A stretch of DNA of 64,000 nucleotides from Sesamum alatum (lineage: Eukaryota > Streptophyta > Magnoliopsida > Lamiales > Pedaliaceae): the NCBI GenBank assembly GCA_034509735.1, contig JACGWO010000004.1, positions 23,107,395-23,171,394 on the forward strand, read 5' to 3'. Shown here piece by piece: positions 1 through 10,885 of the stretch. Made by a program: the position numbers and the translations under genes. The notes beneath the pieces are model-generated. The model made no database searches and had not been told where the DNA came from. It saw only the letters and a list, made by a program, of their open reading frames with translations. Positions within the stretch are counted from its first letter, which is position 1, and each line of letters opens with the position of its first letter.

Positions 1-2460
1 TAGACAATACAACCAAAAATACCATATTTTACTATCATCTACAACTAAAAGGGAAAATAACATTTTTGGTCCCATAAATTAGGCCCCTTTCACTTTTGGT
101 ACCACCCGTTACGGGAATAGCACTTTTGATCTCGTAACTTACAAAAATTAGCAATTTTCGTCCTCCTCCGTTTTTTCGTTAGTTTTTTAACGAAAATGGC
201 CATTTGACCGTTAACCTTTTCAAATTGAAGGAAAATTTGGCGCCCTTTATTCTTGGTATCATTTTTGGCGGGAATATAACTACTATTGCGACTAAAATAA
301 AAAAATTGAAGGAAATTAGAGTAAATAAAGGTGATTTTTATCCTCTCACAAAAAATAATCTTTCTTTTAATTTTATTTGTGTTGAAAATTATCATTTTCT
401 ATGGATTCTGTAAATATTAGAACAAGTGTTGATCCACAAAAAATTCAAGTAACCCAATGTAAGCATATAAATTACATAAATTGCATAAATTACAAAATTT
501 TAATTACATAAATTGCATAAATTACAAAAATTCAATTACATAAATTGCATAAATATTTACTTGAATATTTACAGAAATCAAGTACATATTCAATTACAAG
601 AGCTTGAATCTTTGTAATTTATATAATTTATGTGGTTACATTGGCTTACTTGGATTTTTTGATGAGTCAGCACTTATTCTAATATTTACAGAGTTCGTAG
701 AAAATGATAAATTGCAACACAAATAAAATTAAAGAAGGAAAGATTGTATTTTGTGAAAGAGGATAAAAATCACCTTTATTTGCCCTAATCTCCTTCAATT
801 GTTTATTTTAGCTCTCAATAGTAGTTATACTCCCGCCAAATATGATACCAAGCACAACGGGTGTCAATTTTTCCTTCAATTTGAAAATTTTAACGGCAAG
901 ATGGCCATTTTCGTTAAAAAAAAACTAACGAAAAAATAGGGGGAGGACGAAAACTGATAATTTTTGTAAGTTACGGGACCAAAAGCGCTAATCCTGTAAT
1001 GAATGGTACCAAAAGTGAAAAGGACCTAAGTTATGGGACCAAAAATGTTATTTTCCCACAACTAAAATATGAGATATTGACTAATAATTCTAATGTATGG
1101 TGAATTTTGAAACAAACTCTTTTTGTTGTAGTAGATATTGAAATTATAACGATAAAATTCATATGAATTGTATTACATATTTATTTATAAAAATATTATC
1201 AAAACGTATTATATCGTTCATTAAGCTTATTTCTAGATAATACAAACTAAAATACCATAACTTAATATCATCCAAAATTAAAATGTGAGATATTGACTAA
1301 TAATTATAATATATGATTAATTTTGAAACAAATGCATTTTGTTGTAGTGAATATTGAAATATAACAATAAAATTCGTATGCATTGTATTAAATATTTATT
1401 TAAAAAAAAATCAAATCGTACTAAGTTGTTGATGAAGCTTGCTTTTATATAATATAGACTAAAATACTATATTTTAACATAATCTAAAACTAAAATCTGA
1501 GATATTGACTAATAATTCTAATATATGGTGAATTTTGAAATAAATGCATTTTGTTGAAGTAGATATTGAAATTATAACGATAAAATTCCTATGAATTGTA
1601 TTAAATATTTATTTATAAAAAATATTATCGAAAAGTATTAAATTGTTGATTAAGCTTGTTTCTAGATAATACAAACTAAAATATCATATTTTAATATCAT
1701 CTAAAACTAAAATATGAGATATTGACTAATAATTATAATATATGATGAATATTGAAACAAATGCATTTCGTTATAGTGAAAATTAAAATATAACAAAAAA
1801 AATTCATATTAATTGTATTAAATATTTATTTAAAAAAATATAAAATCATACGAAGTTGTTGATTGAGCTTGTTTTTAGATAATATAAATTAAAATACCAT
1901 ATTTTAATATCATCTAAAACTAAAATATGAGATATTGGCTAATAATTGTAATATATGATGAATTTTGAAATAAACGCATTTTGTTGTAGTAGATATTGAA
2001 ATTACAATGATAAAATTCATATGCATTATATTAAATATTTATTTACAAAATAATCATCAAATCAAACTAAATTATTGATTAAGCTTGTTTTTAGATATTA
2101 TAAACTAAAACGCCATATTTTAATATAGTCTAAAACTGAAATATGAGTTATTGACTAATAATTTTAATATATGATAAATTTAGAAATAAATACATTTTAT
2201 GGAGTGGATTTTAAATTATGAAAATAAAATTCATATGCATTATACTAAATATTCATTTACAAAAAAAATATCAAAACTTACTAAAATGTTGCTTAACCGT
2301 GTTTTTCAACAATATAAATAAGAATACCATATTTTATTATTATATAAAATTAAAATAAAAGATATATTGACTATAATTTAATATATAGTGAATTTTTCAT
2401 ATAAACTTGATATAATATTGAAATGTTCTTAAATATATAAAATATGTATAAATAAAAAAA
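1..2460. repeat. AT-rich satellite array, period about 215 bp
   Basis: A recurring box (GAGATATTGACTAATAATT and close variants) starts near 1071, 1287, 1498, 1716, 1929, 2145 and 2359, so the unit is 211-218 bp. Each unit also repeats an AAATGCATTTTGTTG-like block, an ATAAAATTCATATG block and a TAATATCATCTAAAAC block. The first 50 bases belong to the same array, which therefore starts left of the window. A MULE-type element at 51-1057 interrupts it. The last unit (2359-2460) is the most diverged. No ORF is supported. It looks like a tandem satellite, but the short array could also be an internal tandem repeat of a larger transposon. Confidence 0.85.
51..1057. mobile_element. MULE-type TIR element with 10-bp target duplication
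   Basis: The left end reads GGGAAAATAACATTTTTGGT and the right end is its reverse complement, and the inverted repeats extend inward for roughly 350 bp. The element is flanked by ACAACTAAAA at 41-50 and 1058-1067, a perfect 10-bp duplication typical of Mutator-like elements. It sits inside the satellite array, whose sequence resumes in register after the right flank. The centre (about 415-665) has ATAAATTGCATAAATTAC tandem motifs. The small ORFs inside run through inverted repeats and are not coding. It is non-autonomous, and its transcript could form a long hairpin. Confidence 0.88.
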
Positions 2461-2478
2461 AATAATAAAAAAAAGTGT

Positions 2479-2563
2479 GAGCTCGCGAGCCGGCTCAAGC
2501 TCGAGCTTGGACTCGAGCCGGCTCACGAGCTCGCGAGCCGGCTCAGCTCAACTTGCACCCCTA
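2479..2563. repeat. GAGCTC-rich palindromic cluster, possible hAT-type terminus
   Basis: GAGCTCGCGAGCCGGCTCA occurs twice in direct orientation (2479-2497 and 2527-2545), with an AAGCTCGAGCTTG palindrome between the copies. The block is strongly GC-rich in an AT-rich setting and ends GCACCCCTA, which resembles the terminus of some plant hAT-like elements. A related but weaker block ends near 10196. No partner end or 8-bp duplication was identified, so element identity is uncertain. The stretch 2564-2960 that follows has nothing I can recognise. Confidence 0.4.
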
Positions 2564-3350
2564 CATACAAGATTATGGATATGAATCAGCAACCCGAATT
2601 TGAGAATGCCTCTGTTTTTCTTACGATGAATACTGACCTGATACGATATCTTGAGAACCACACATCGAAATTCCGCAAAACTACATATAATGTATTATTT
2701 TGTGTGGTACATCATACCTAAGGTTTGATTAGAATTTTGACGGTCTGATTATGCCGTGCAGTACAACAATATAGGATGCTGGTTACATCTGTGAAATACT
2801 AACAAAAATAAATATACAAATATACTTCATATTCTGAATGTGTGTGTATATTGCAAAAATTATTATGTAATTTGAAATTTTTATAAAATATCCAATTGTA
2901 TACCTTTATTCAATCATATGAGTGTCCGTAATGTGTTTTCCTTAATTTATAGTTTTATCTAATAAGATAAAAAAAATATTGCAATACATATAGGAATGGG
3001 TGAACATGAAATTAGGAACGGTAGCTATACTTCATGTTCAAAAACGACATCATTTCTGTATTTAGAAACGGGGTTGGATACACATTTTCTATTAAGTGAC
3101 TGTTCCTAGTAGTACAATTCCAAGTACTAAGTATTTGGAATTGATATGAGAACGGTCGTTTGTAATTTAGGAACGGTCGGTATTGGGAACGATTTTGGGA
3201 ACTGCTTTACTACTAAGTGACCGTTTCTATTCAGGTCAACATCAGTACAAGGTATCAAAACGACATCGTTTTATAGAGAATACGACGTCGTTTTCTATAT
3301 TTGGAACGGCCGCAGGAACGGTCATTTAGAAAACGACCGCTCTAAAAAGT

Positions 3351-3358
3351 TATATAAA
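3351..3358 (+). promoter_or_regulatory. Putative TATA box of CACTA unit 1
   Basis: TATATAAA lies immediately after the left subterminal GGAACGGT repeats and about 40 bp before a CT-rich leader. Its position between the terminal repeats and the transcribed region fits the usual layout of CACTA promoters. Activity is inferred only. Confidence 0.5.
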
Positions 3359-3395
3359 TTGGCCCCTTGGCTGTTTTTTTCTCACTTTTTTCGGC

Positions 3396-3399
<4 letters not shown>

Positions 3400-3452
<53 letters not shown>
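3400..3452 (+). repeat. CT dinucleotide microsatellite in a probable 5' leader
   Basis: An uninterrupted CT run of about 26 units lies 40-50 bp downstream of the TATA box, followed by a C-rich stretch to about 3572. CT-rich leaders are common in plant 5' UTRs. A donor-like GTAGGG at 3573 and an acceptor TTGTAG ending at 4929 would define a 5' UTR intron of about 1.36 kb just before the ATG at 4933. The same TGTAG-ATC-ATG arrangement precedes the second gene copy at 7611. Confidence 0.6.
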
Positions 3453-3457
<5 letters not shown>

Positions 3458-3899
3458 TCATACCACCGTCCCGCCTCCATCCACAATCGCCCGTCCGCCT
3501 CCCGCCGCCAATTTCTTTAAATGCCTCCCGCCGCTGCCGGCTGCTCCTGTATACCGCCTACACCACTACCAAGTAGGGTTTTATAAGCCCTATTTTTATT
3601 TATATTTTTATTTTTTTCTATTTTGCATTTTCTGAAAAATGCATGATCTGAAAATGCATAATTTTTTGTTGTTTTGCATTTTCTGTAATTTGTTACATTT
3701 TCTGCAATTTTCCGTAAATTTTCTGTAAATTTCTGTAATTTTTTTGTTTTTTTTGGCAATTTCTTTAAATGTAATTAGTGTTGTAAATGTTAACGTTATT
3801 TTTTTTGTTTATTTCTTAAATGTAATATTTTGTACAAATGAATGTAATTAGCGAATGTGTTGTAAATGAAGGTAATTTTCTGCCATTTTTCACATTTTT

Positions 3900-4880
3900 G
3901 CTATAATTAGTGTTGTTAAGTAGTGATGAAATTTCTGTAATTGGTGGAATAATGGATAATTATGAAATTTGGTGAAAATACATAATAAATTTCATGTATA
4001 CAATTGTGAAAAAAACACCTAAAAATTCTATAATATTTTATGAAAATAAAACTGTAATTTACCAAATTTTTAAAATTTTCTATAATTTTTATATAATTTT
4101 GGTACATTTTATGCAATTTATGAAAATTTAGGTTATTAAGTGTAATTTATGAAAATTTTGGTAATTTTCTGAAATTTAATAAAATTGGGGTAATTTTCTA
4201 TAATTTGTTAATTTTCTCAATTTAAGAAATTTTTTGTAATTTTCTGTAATTTGTGAAAAAAAATTGTTAATTTTATGAAATTTATGAAAATTTGGGTAAT
4301 TTTCTGAAATTTTTTAAAAATTTTGGGTAATTTCTATAATTTGTTAAACTTTTGGTAAAATTATTTATGAAAATTGGGGTAATTTTCTGTAATTTGTCAA
4401 AAATTATTAATTTTCTATAATTTAAGAAAATTTTAGTAATTTTCTGTAATTTGTGAAAAATTTGTTAGTTTTATGAAATTTTAGAAAATTTGGGTAATTT
4501 TCTATAATATTCTGTAAGAATATAGGCAAATATTAGTATTTAGTATAAATACATAGGAAAATACAAGGATTTAGTGCAATTTTAGGGTCAAATTTTGGAA
4601 TTTAGTATAAATATATAGAAAAATAGAAGGATTTAGTGCAATTTTAGGGTCAAATTTTGGAATTTAGTATATATATATAGAAAAATAGAAGGATTTAGGA
4701 CAATCTTAGGGTCAAATATTGGGATTTAGTATAGATATAAAGGAAAATTAGAAGGATTTAGTGTAATTAAGCGTCAATTTTGTGTGCAAGGAAATAATTT
4801 TAGGATTTAGTCAATATTGTAGGAAAATTTTTAGTATTGATTTTAGGACATAGTATATAATTTTAGGATTTAGTTTGCAC
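3900..4880 (+). repeat. AT-rich degenerate tandem repeats inside the putative 5' UTR intron
   Basis: From about 3900 to 4510 the sequence cycles through variants of TAATTTTCTGTAATTTGTGAAAAT at irregular short periods. From about 4530 to 4770 a unit of about 60-65 bp repeats, centred on GGATTTAGTGCAATTTTAGG and ATTTAGTATAAATA. No coding potential is visible. The position between a leader and the first coding exon suggests an expanded intron. Confidence 0.6.
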
Positions 4881-4932
4881 AATTATTTTTCAAATTCATA
4901 TGACTAATGTTTTTAAAAAAAAATTGTAGATC

Positions 4933-6425
4933 ATGTCTGTTCGGGATTTTCAACCTTGAGGAGGTGGACGTTGCCGCGGTCGCGGCTCATCGGCCATACC
5001 GCCGGCCGGTATTGCTTCCCAGGAGGGGAAGCAGTGTTTCGACCACTACCACCACCACTACCAGCAGAGCAGGCACCCGCAGCACCTGTGTTGGATCAGC
5101 AGCCCGGGGCGTCTACCGCTGCACCCGTCGAGGAGGGTGCTGGACCATCCACTACAGCATCAACGGTCGATCGAGCCCGTCCTTGGGCTGCTGCACCACC
5201 CCCCCTCCCCCCCCCCCACCGGCCCCACCACTCCCGCCACCATCCGCGCGCCAGTACATCACACTCGCCGACGCGAGGTATATTTATATTTTTAATTTTT
5301 TTTTATAATTTAAATTATTATCTTTATGTCATATTAATTATTATATAATTTCAGGAGGGATCGAAAGATACACGAGCGCATGTACGCGGTCGTGTGAGGA
5401 CACTATCCCCATCCTTGGGGCAGTTTGCACAAGGTGCCGCCAAAGCACCAGCATTTCTGGTTTGAGAGTTTGAAGGTAACGACAATTAAATTTTTATTTT
5501 AAATATTTTAACAATCTAAGTTCTGATATATATATATATATATTTTCTAATACAGATGACGTACTGGTGGGGCGCCGACGACGAGGCGATGTTCAAGATC
5601 TTCCACGTCTGGACGGGGAAGTTCCTCCGAAAGAAGTTCGTCCTCGCCAGACAGTCCCTGCAGAAGCCTCTATGGCTGGCGAACGAGGTCTGGCGGCAGC
5701 TCCTCCTATACAGGGAGTCCCGGAGTTCAAGGAGGAGTACACGAAGAACAAGGCAAATCGAAACGCCAATTCGGCTGCATCCGCTATTGTGTACCGCGGA
5801 GGATCTATCTCTGTGGTATGCACAAGCGGAAATTGGTAAGATATTTAATGTTATTTCAAGTATTTATTATTATTAAATTAAAATGGTAATAACTGTTTCC
5901 CAATTCTTTTTACAGGAGGAGCAGCTCGGCCGACCAGTGAAGCAGATGGAGTTATTCTCCAGATGCTATAAGAAGAAGGCCGACGGCGGCTGGAGCGGGC
6001 CGAGGGTAGCGGAGGTGGCGGTAAGTAGTTGATGAAATATTCTTTTTTTTTAATGTTTTAAATATGCTAATTTATTCTAACTATTTTTGCAGGAGACGTT
6101 CCAGAAGATGATGGAGGATCACCAGTCTCAGGCCATGGCCAATCCTGGAGACCCTCCGGCTGAATCAGAGGGCTCAGTGGCGCAAACCGAGCAGGAGATA
6201 TGGCTGGCTGCGGTCGGGGGCAAGAACAAGGGCCGAGTATTCGGTCTTGGTTCTGAGGCCCACGGTCTCAGCCAGACCTTTACCTCACCATCACCACCGC
6301 CACCACGACCGCCACCGCCAGAGCCAGCACCAGAGCCAGCGCCTTCGTCAAACCTGGAGGGTCGGATGGTCTGCCTCGAGGAGATGATTGGGGCTAGAGA
6401 CCCCCCCCCCCCCTTCAAACGTTGA
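4933..6425 (+). pseudogene. CACTA Ptta/En/Spm (Transposase_24-like) gene, unit 1
   Basis: Five exons with GT-AG borders can be drawn: 4933-5277, 5355-5475, 5556-5835, 5916-6020 and 6093-6425. Exon 1 encodes a proline-rich, low-complexity N terminus. Exons 2-4 carry the recognisable core: an HPWG and FWFESLK region, then YWWGADDEAMFKIF, KFLRKKF, PLWLANEVW, a KNKANRNANS block, and LGRPVKQMELF. This order and spacing match the plant Ptta/En/Spm Transposase_24 family, thought to be the TnpA-like accessory or DNA-binding product of CACTA elements. Exon 5 has a QTEQEIWLAAVGGKNKGRVFGLGSEA block and a short C-terminal helix. Compared with copy 2, exon 1 has an in-frame TGA at 4957 where copy 2 has CGA, plus a one-base deletion near 5020-5030. 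The unit is therefore probably inactive. Confidence 0.7.
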
Positions 6426-7422
6426 CGAGATGGACGAGCACGAGGGGACGAGAGTAGATTTAGTACTTTTTTCTATTATTTTTTTTGTAATTAATTTGGA
6501 TAATATTCGTATGTAATATAACTTTTATTTCTAAATTATGCATTATTTTATTTTTAAATATTAATTATAAAATAAAAAAAATATTATTATTAATTTAATT
6601 TATATTTTAATGATAATAATTATTACTATAAAAAAATTTAATAATTCATTAGTTAGGAACGGTACTTTAGACGGCCATGGAGCGTCCAAAACCGTTCCAA
6701 TGTTGGACTGTATTAAAGCAGCCACCGTTCCTATTACCGAGCAACAAACCATTCCAAATTTAGATTCCTATTACCGAGCAACAAACCATTCCAAATTTAG
6801 ATGACAACCGTTCCTAAAAGTGAGTAAACATGAATTCCAAATTCTGGACAGACCGTTCCTAGATGTATTCCAAAATCAATGCTTTCGTGGTTAGGCTTTT
6901 GTTCTAAAGACAATACCAAAAATCGGTCCAATGTCGTATTCCAAACTAGGAGTGCAAAAACCGTTCCCAATTCCCGCGACAAATAGTATTCCTGTTACCG
7001 TTCCCAGATTGTATTCATACCGTTCCAATACGTATTCCAGAAACAGTGCTAAAATGTATCTACAACTTATGCTAACAATTCCAAAATGTGTTCTAACTAC
7101 CGTTCCTAATTGCGCGATTTATTTTTGATATGACCGCTCCAAAAATTTATAAGGTGTTCCAAATGCAAAAATTATAAATTCATACATCCAAAGGAAATTA
7201 GGAACGGTATAACCATTGTATGCCAAACACCGTTCCCATATTGGAACAGTCATCGTATTATTATTCCTAATTATTAGGATCGCCTCTTATTGCCACGGAT
7301 AGCCTCCCGTTCCTGAACCGTTCCTAATGACAGTCCAAACGGATCCAGTGAACTATGTACCATTCCAAAAGTTAAAAAAATCGTTCCTATTACCGTTTCA
7401 ATTCCCGCATTTTTTTGTAGTG
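6426..7422. repeat. Right subterminal repeat array of CACTA unit 1
   Basis: After an AT-rich 3' region (6440-6650), copies of ACCGTTCC and diverged forms such as ACCATTCC or CCGTTCCTA recur every 20-60 bp up to the TIR at 7410-7422. Both orientations occur (ACCGTTCC and GGAACGGT near 7202). Such arrays in CACTA elements are binding sites for the TnpA-type protein, and the neighbouring broken gene is a candidate for that protein. ORFs crossing the array are not supported. Confidence 0.75.
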
Positions 7423-7610
7423 AAAAGTTGGAGCTTAGTAATCATTTTAGGCTTTAGGAAATAAAATAGGATTATAATGTATTAGATTAACAATTTAGAT
7501 TATAACTTGTAGAGAAAATTCCAATAATCTATCATTTAAAAAAACAAATTGATACTTATATTTTTTTAAAAATTCATACCACTAATATATTTTAAAAAAA
7601 CATGTAGATC

Positions 7611-9067
7611 ATGTTTGGTCAGGATTTTCCACTTCGAGAAGGTGGATGTGGTCACGGTCGTGGTCGTGGCTCAGCGGCCACACCGCCGGCGGGTGCTACT
7701 TTCCAGGGTGGGGAAGCAGTATTCCGACCACCCCCACCACCACCACTGGCAGAGCAGCCAGCTGCAGCACCACGGCCGGATCAACAACCCGATCTGTCTA
7801 CTCCTGCACCTGTCGAGGAGGCTGCCAGACCATCTACTCCCGCACTGGCGGTACATCCGGCCTGACCATGGGTTGCACCACCCCCACCTGCCCCACCATC
7901 CCGCCAACCATCCGCGCGCCAGTATATCACCCTCTTCGACGCCAGGTGTATATATATTTTTTAAATATTTCTATAATTTAAATTATTATTTTTATGTCAC
8001 TCAATAATTATTATATAATTTTAGGGCTGAGCGGAAGATACACGAGCGCATGTACGCGGTGGTGCGAGGAACACTATCCCCACCCTTGGGGCTGTTTATG
8101 CCATGTGCCGCCAGAGCACCAACATTTCTGGTTCGAGAGCCTAAAGGTAACATACTTTAATTTCAGTTTAACGGTATCAATTGAATTTTTTATATTAAAT
8201 ATTTTAACAATTTTTTTTTTACAGATCACGTACTGGTGGGACTGCGACGACGAGTCCATGTTCAAGATCTTCCATATGTTTGCGGGAAAGTTCCTCCACA
8301 AGAAGTTTGTCCTTGCCACACAGTCTCTAGTGAAGCTTCTCTGGCTGGCGAATGAAGTTTAGCGCCAGCTCTTGCTGTACTGGGGACAATAAGGAGTTCA
8401 AGGACGAGTGCGCGAAGAATAAGGCCAACCGGTCCGCCAACCTAGCCGGATCCTCTACTGTGTACTACAGGGGTTCTGCCTCCGTCGGGATGAACAAGAG
8501 GAAGATGGTAAGAAGTTTCATTTTTTTAAAAGTATTCATCATTATTAAATTAAAATTGTAATAACTGTTCCCTTTTTTTTTTTACAGGAGACATAGCTCG
8601 GTCGGCCCGAGGGCAGCGGAGGTGGCGGTAAGCTTGCTTTAAATTTTCAAATTTATTTTCTTTTAATCTTTGAAAATAATAATAATAATTTACTATTTTT
8701 GCAGGAGATGTTCCCGAAGTTGCTGGAGAATCACCAGTCTCAGGCCGCGGCCAATCTTGGGCATTGTCCGGCCGAATCGGAGGGCTTGGTGGCGCAGACC
8801 GAGCAAGAGTTGTGGCTGGCTGCCGTCGGGGACAAGAACAAGGGTCCGGTATTCGGTCTTGGTTCTGAGGCCCAAGGCATTAGGCAGACCTTTACCTCGC
8901 CATTACCACCACCACCGCCACCGCCACCATCGAACTTGGAGGCTAGCATAGTCCAGGTGGAGGAGATGATAGTCGATATGATAGGCATGATGAAGATCCT
9001 GCAGACCAACAACTCCGCTGTCGGCCCGTCACGGCCTCCAATGGAAGCCCACCCCTCCAAACGATGA
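7611..9067 (+). pseudogene. CACTA Ptta/En/Spm (Transposase_24-like) gene, unit 2
   Basis: The same five-exon plan as copy 1 is visible: 7611-7945, 8025-8146, 8225-8507, 8588-8627 and 8705-9067. Exon 1 has a glycine-rich GHGRGRGS start and a proline/alanine-rich body. Exon 2 encodes HYPHPWGCLCHVPPEHQHFW, exon 3 encodes YWWDCDDESMFKIF and LLWLANEV, and exon 5 ends in EAHPSKR. Breaks relative to copy 1 are an in-frame TGA at 7863, a TAG at about 8360 replacing the Trp or Arg after LANEV, and exon 4 being 40 nt instead of 105 nt, a 65-nt loss that also shifts the frame. With no promoter region upstream it should be silent. Divergence in introns and exons shows that the two copies are not recent duplicates. 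Confidence 0.7.
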
Positions 9068-10062
9068 CGATATGACCAGGACGAGGGGGGTGGGGTGTAG
9101 ATTTAGGAACTTTTGTTTAACAATTTTTGTAATTAAAATGAATAATAGTTTTATTTAATATATTTTTTTCCAAATTATGCATTTTTTGGTGTTTAAATAA
9201 TAATTATTTAACCAAATTCAAAAATATTATAAATAATTTAATATATATTTTAATAATAATAATTATTATTACATAAAAAAATTTAATGATTCATTTATCT
9301 AGGAATGATCCTTTAGACGGTCATTGATCTCATAAAAATCGAAGTAATCGTTCCAAGTGGTTATTGGTTTAATGAGCCGATGTTCCTAAACCCGTATAAA
9401 AAAATTCCAAATTAAGGGACCACCGTTCCTAAAATCGTATAAAAAAAGAATTCCAAATTAAGGGCAGATCGTTTCTAAAATTTGTCCAAATTCAATGATT
9501 TCGTGGTATAGTTAGCGTTCTAAATCGAATACCTAAAACCGATCCAGACACGTATTCCAAATAAAGATTATAAAACCGTTCCTACAATCCTTAGCAAAGC
9601 AGGTCTTCGTGTGTTCCAACGACCGTTCCAAAATCTATCCCCAAACTTATAGTACAGTGTTCCAATTTGAATATCAGAATCAGTGGAAAAATGTATCCCA
9701 ATATATTCAGTCCGCTGCAACCCGTGTTCCACCGACCGTTTCGATTTATGTGATTTACATTACATGTGACCGTTCCAAATATTAACAAGGTGCTCCAAAT
9801 ACACAAATTATATATTCATACACAGAAGGTTAATTAGGAACGGTTTCTACATTGTACGTCTAAAACAGTTACAATATAGGAATGGTCTAGGCGGAACAGT
9901 TCCTAAATAATAGGAACGCCTCTAGTTTCAACGAAAGGCTTACCGTTCCATAGTCGTTCCTAATCGGGATCCAAAATCATCCACTGATCTTTTTACCGTT
10001 CCCAAAAAAAAAAAAAAAAGTCGTTCCTAGATCCGTTGCAATTTCCATATTTTTTTGTAGTG
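9068..10062. repeat. Right subterminal repeat array of CACTA unit 2
   Basis: ACCGTTCC-like motifs (many as CCGTTCC or TCGTTCCTA) and inverted GGAACGGT copies (near 9838) fill about 9300-10040 before the CACTA terminus. The array is homologous to that of unit 1 but clearly diverged. No gene is seen in this stretch. Confidence 0.7.
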
Positions 10063-10119
10063 ATAATTAATTCAAATTAATTACATAAATTAATATTTTT
10101 TTATTTTTTTGCATGCGCT

Positions 10120-10197
10120 CCTATAATTATGGGCTTGGGCTCGAACTCGAGCCTTTACATTTTCCCAAGCTTAGTTTGACGAGCTCGATTTGCTTGC
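10120..10197. repeat. GAGCTC-type terminus-like motif
   Basis: GGGCTTGGGCTCGAACTCGAG and GACGAGCTCGATTTGCTTGC are followed by ACGCCTAAT. This composition resembles 2479-2563 and certain hAT-like termini, but no partner inverted repeat was found. Confidence 0.3.
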
Positions 10198-10670
10198 ACG
10201 CCTAATTAATATGGCATCAAAGATATAAGGGAAAAAGAATATTTTCGTCCTCTAACTTTGCCCAAAATTCCTTTTAGTCCTTTAACTTTGACAGTATTAG
10301 ATTTAGTCCTTTATCTTTCAATTTTGCGTAGATTCGGTCCTTTAGCTCAATTAAGACCATTTTGCCCTTTTGAGGCTAAGACACAATTAGTCCCTCCTCA
10401 TGCTCTCAAAGTGGCCCAACATGCTTCCGAAATGAAATTAAGCCTCTATAAATTCATACCTTGTTTGACCGCCTTGCTGCCGGGATTCCAAGTCCTCGGT
10501 TTTACAGACTTCCTCCAACCACACTACCGCAGCAGATGGTTCGTGGATCCTTGGCTCCTTCAGCAGTAATCAGCACAGCCCTATTTCGTTTCCTACCTTA
10601 GGGCGTAAAAGTATTCCAATAATGGAGACTTAATAATATTTTGGGTAGACCAATTGAATAGAAGCCGATA

Positions 10671-10735
10671 ATTTATTGAAGAAATATTTGGAATATTACA
10701 TAGACATTTTAGCCCCCTATCGGAGGAGAGAACTA
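10671..10735 (+). repeat. Inverted duplicate of the viral leader
   Basis: This plus-strand segment (TTTATTGAAGAAATATTTG ... CGGAGGAGA) matches the minus-strand leader just downstream of the primer site (complement of about 17763-17838) with small differences. A fragment of the 5' leader is therefore attached in reverse orientation at the far end of the integrant. Such rearrangement is common in integrated caulimovirids. The stretch 10410-10660 beside it has no recognisable content. Confidence 0.7.
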
Positions 10736-10826
10736 TTTAGCCTCTCATATGGGAGAGGACTTGACTGGTTGGGGATAACCCCATACACTAGATAACCTGA
10801 TACTTAGAAAATTTTAAAGACACAAT

Positions 10827-10833
10827 TTTATTT
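10827..10833 (-). terminator. Putative viral polyadenylation signal
   Basis: On the minus strand AATAAA lies about 55-60 nt downstream of the TATA-like box at 10886-10894. In caulimoviruses the poly(A) signal lies shortly after the transcription start, giving a terminally redundant pregenomic RNA. The position fits; function is inferred. Confidence 0.45.
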
Positions 10834-10885
10834 TTCTGAAGAGTTGGAGAAGTTTTCTGATGATCCCCATCTGCTTCCTAGCTCT

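Larger units (their letters stand above)
2962..7422 (+). mobile_element. CACTA (En/Spm-type) transposon, unit 1
   Basis: The right end, TTTTTTTGTAGTG at 7410-7422, is the reverse complement of a canonical CACTACAAAAAAA terminus. The left end is decayed: 2962-3000 matches the inverted right terminus of unit 2 over the A-run, the TATTGCAA block and the AGGAA block, but the CACTA bases are gone. Subterminal arrays of GGAACGGT or ACCGTTCC fill 2990-3345 on the left and 6650-7400 on the right, as expected for transposase-binding repeats of this superfamily. Inside are a TATA box, a CT-rich leader, a long AT-rich intron and a five-exon Transposase_24-like gene. No TNP2-type transposase is present, so the unit is not autonomous. 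Confidence 0.78.
7423..10062 (+). mobile_element. CACTA unit 2, 5'-truncated
   Basis: The right end TTTTTTTGTAGTG at 10050-10062 is an intact CACTA terminus, and 9300-10050 carries ACCGTTCC/GGAACGGT subterminal repeats. The left part begins directly after the end of unit 1 with sequence equivalent to the end of the 5' UTR intron of unit 1 (compare 7560-7610 with 4880-4932). Unit 2 therefore lacks its promoter, leader and left terminus. Two explanations fit: unit 1 inserted into the intron of unit 2, or a tandem duplication joined two right halves. Confidence 0.75.

Noticed and set aside
3367..3576. Small ORF through the CT repeat (Leu/Ser run)
   Set aside because: It is translation of a dinucleotide microsatellite in a probable 5' UTR; no homology or constraint is visible.
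4907..5308. 133-aa frame overlapping CACTA exon 1
   Set aside because: It is out of frame with the copy 2 exon, rich in Thr/Pro runs, and explained as a shadow of the proline-rich exon 1.
10120..10197. GAGCTC-rich blocks at 2479 and 10120 as two ends of one hAT element containing both CACTA units
   Set aside because: Both blocks end in the same orientation (CACCCCTA and CACGCCTAA) instead of inverted, and no 8-bp duplication is seen.
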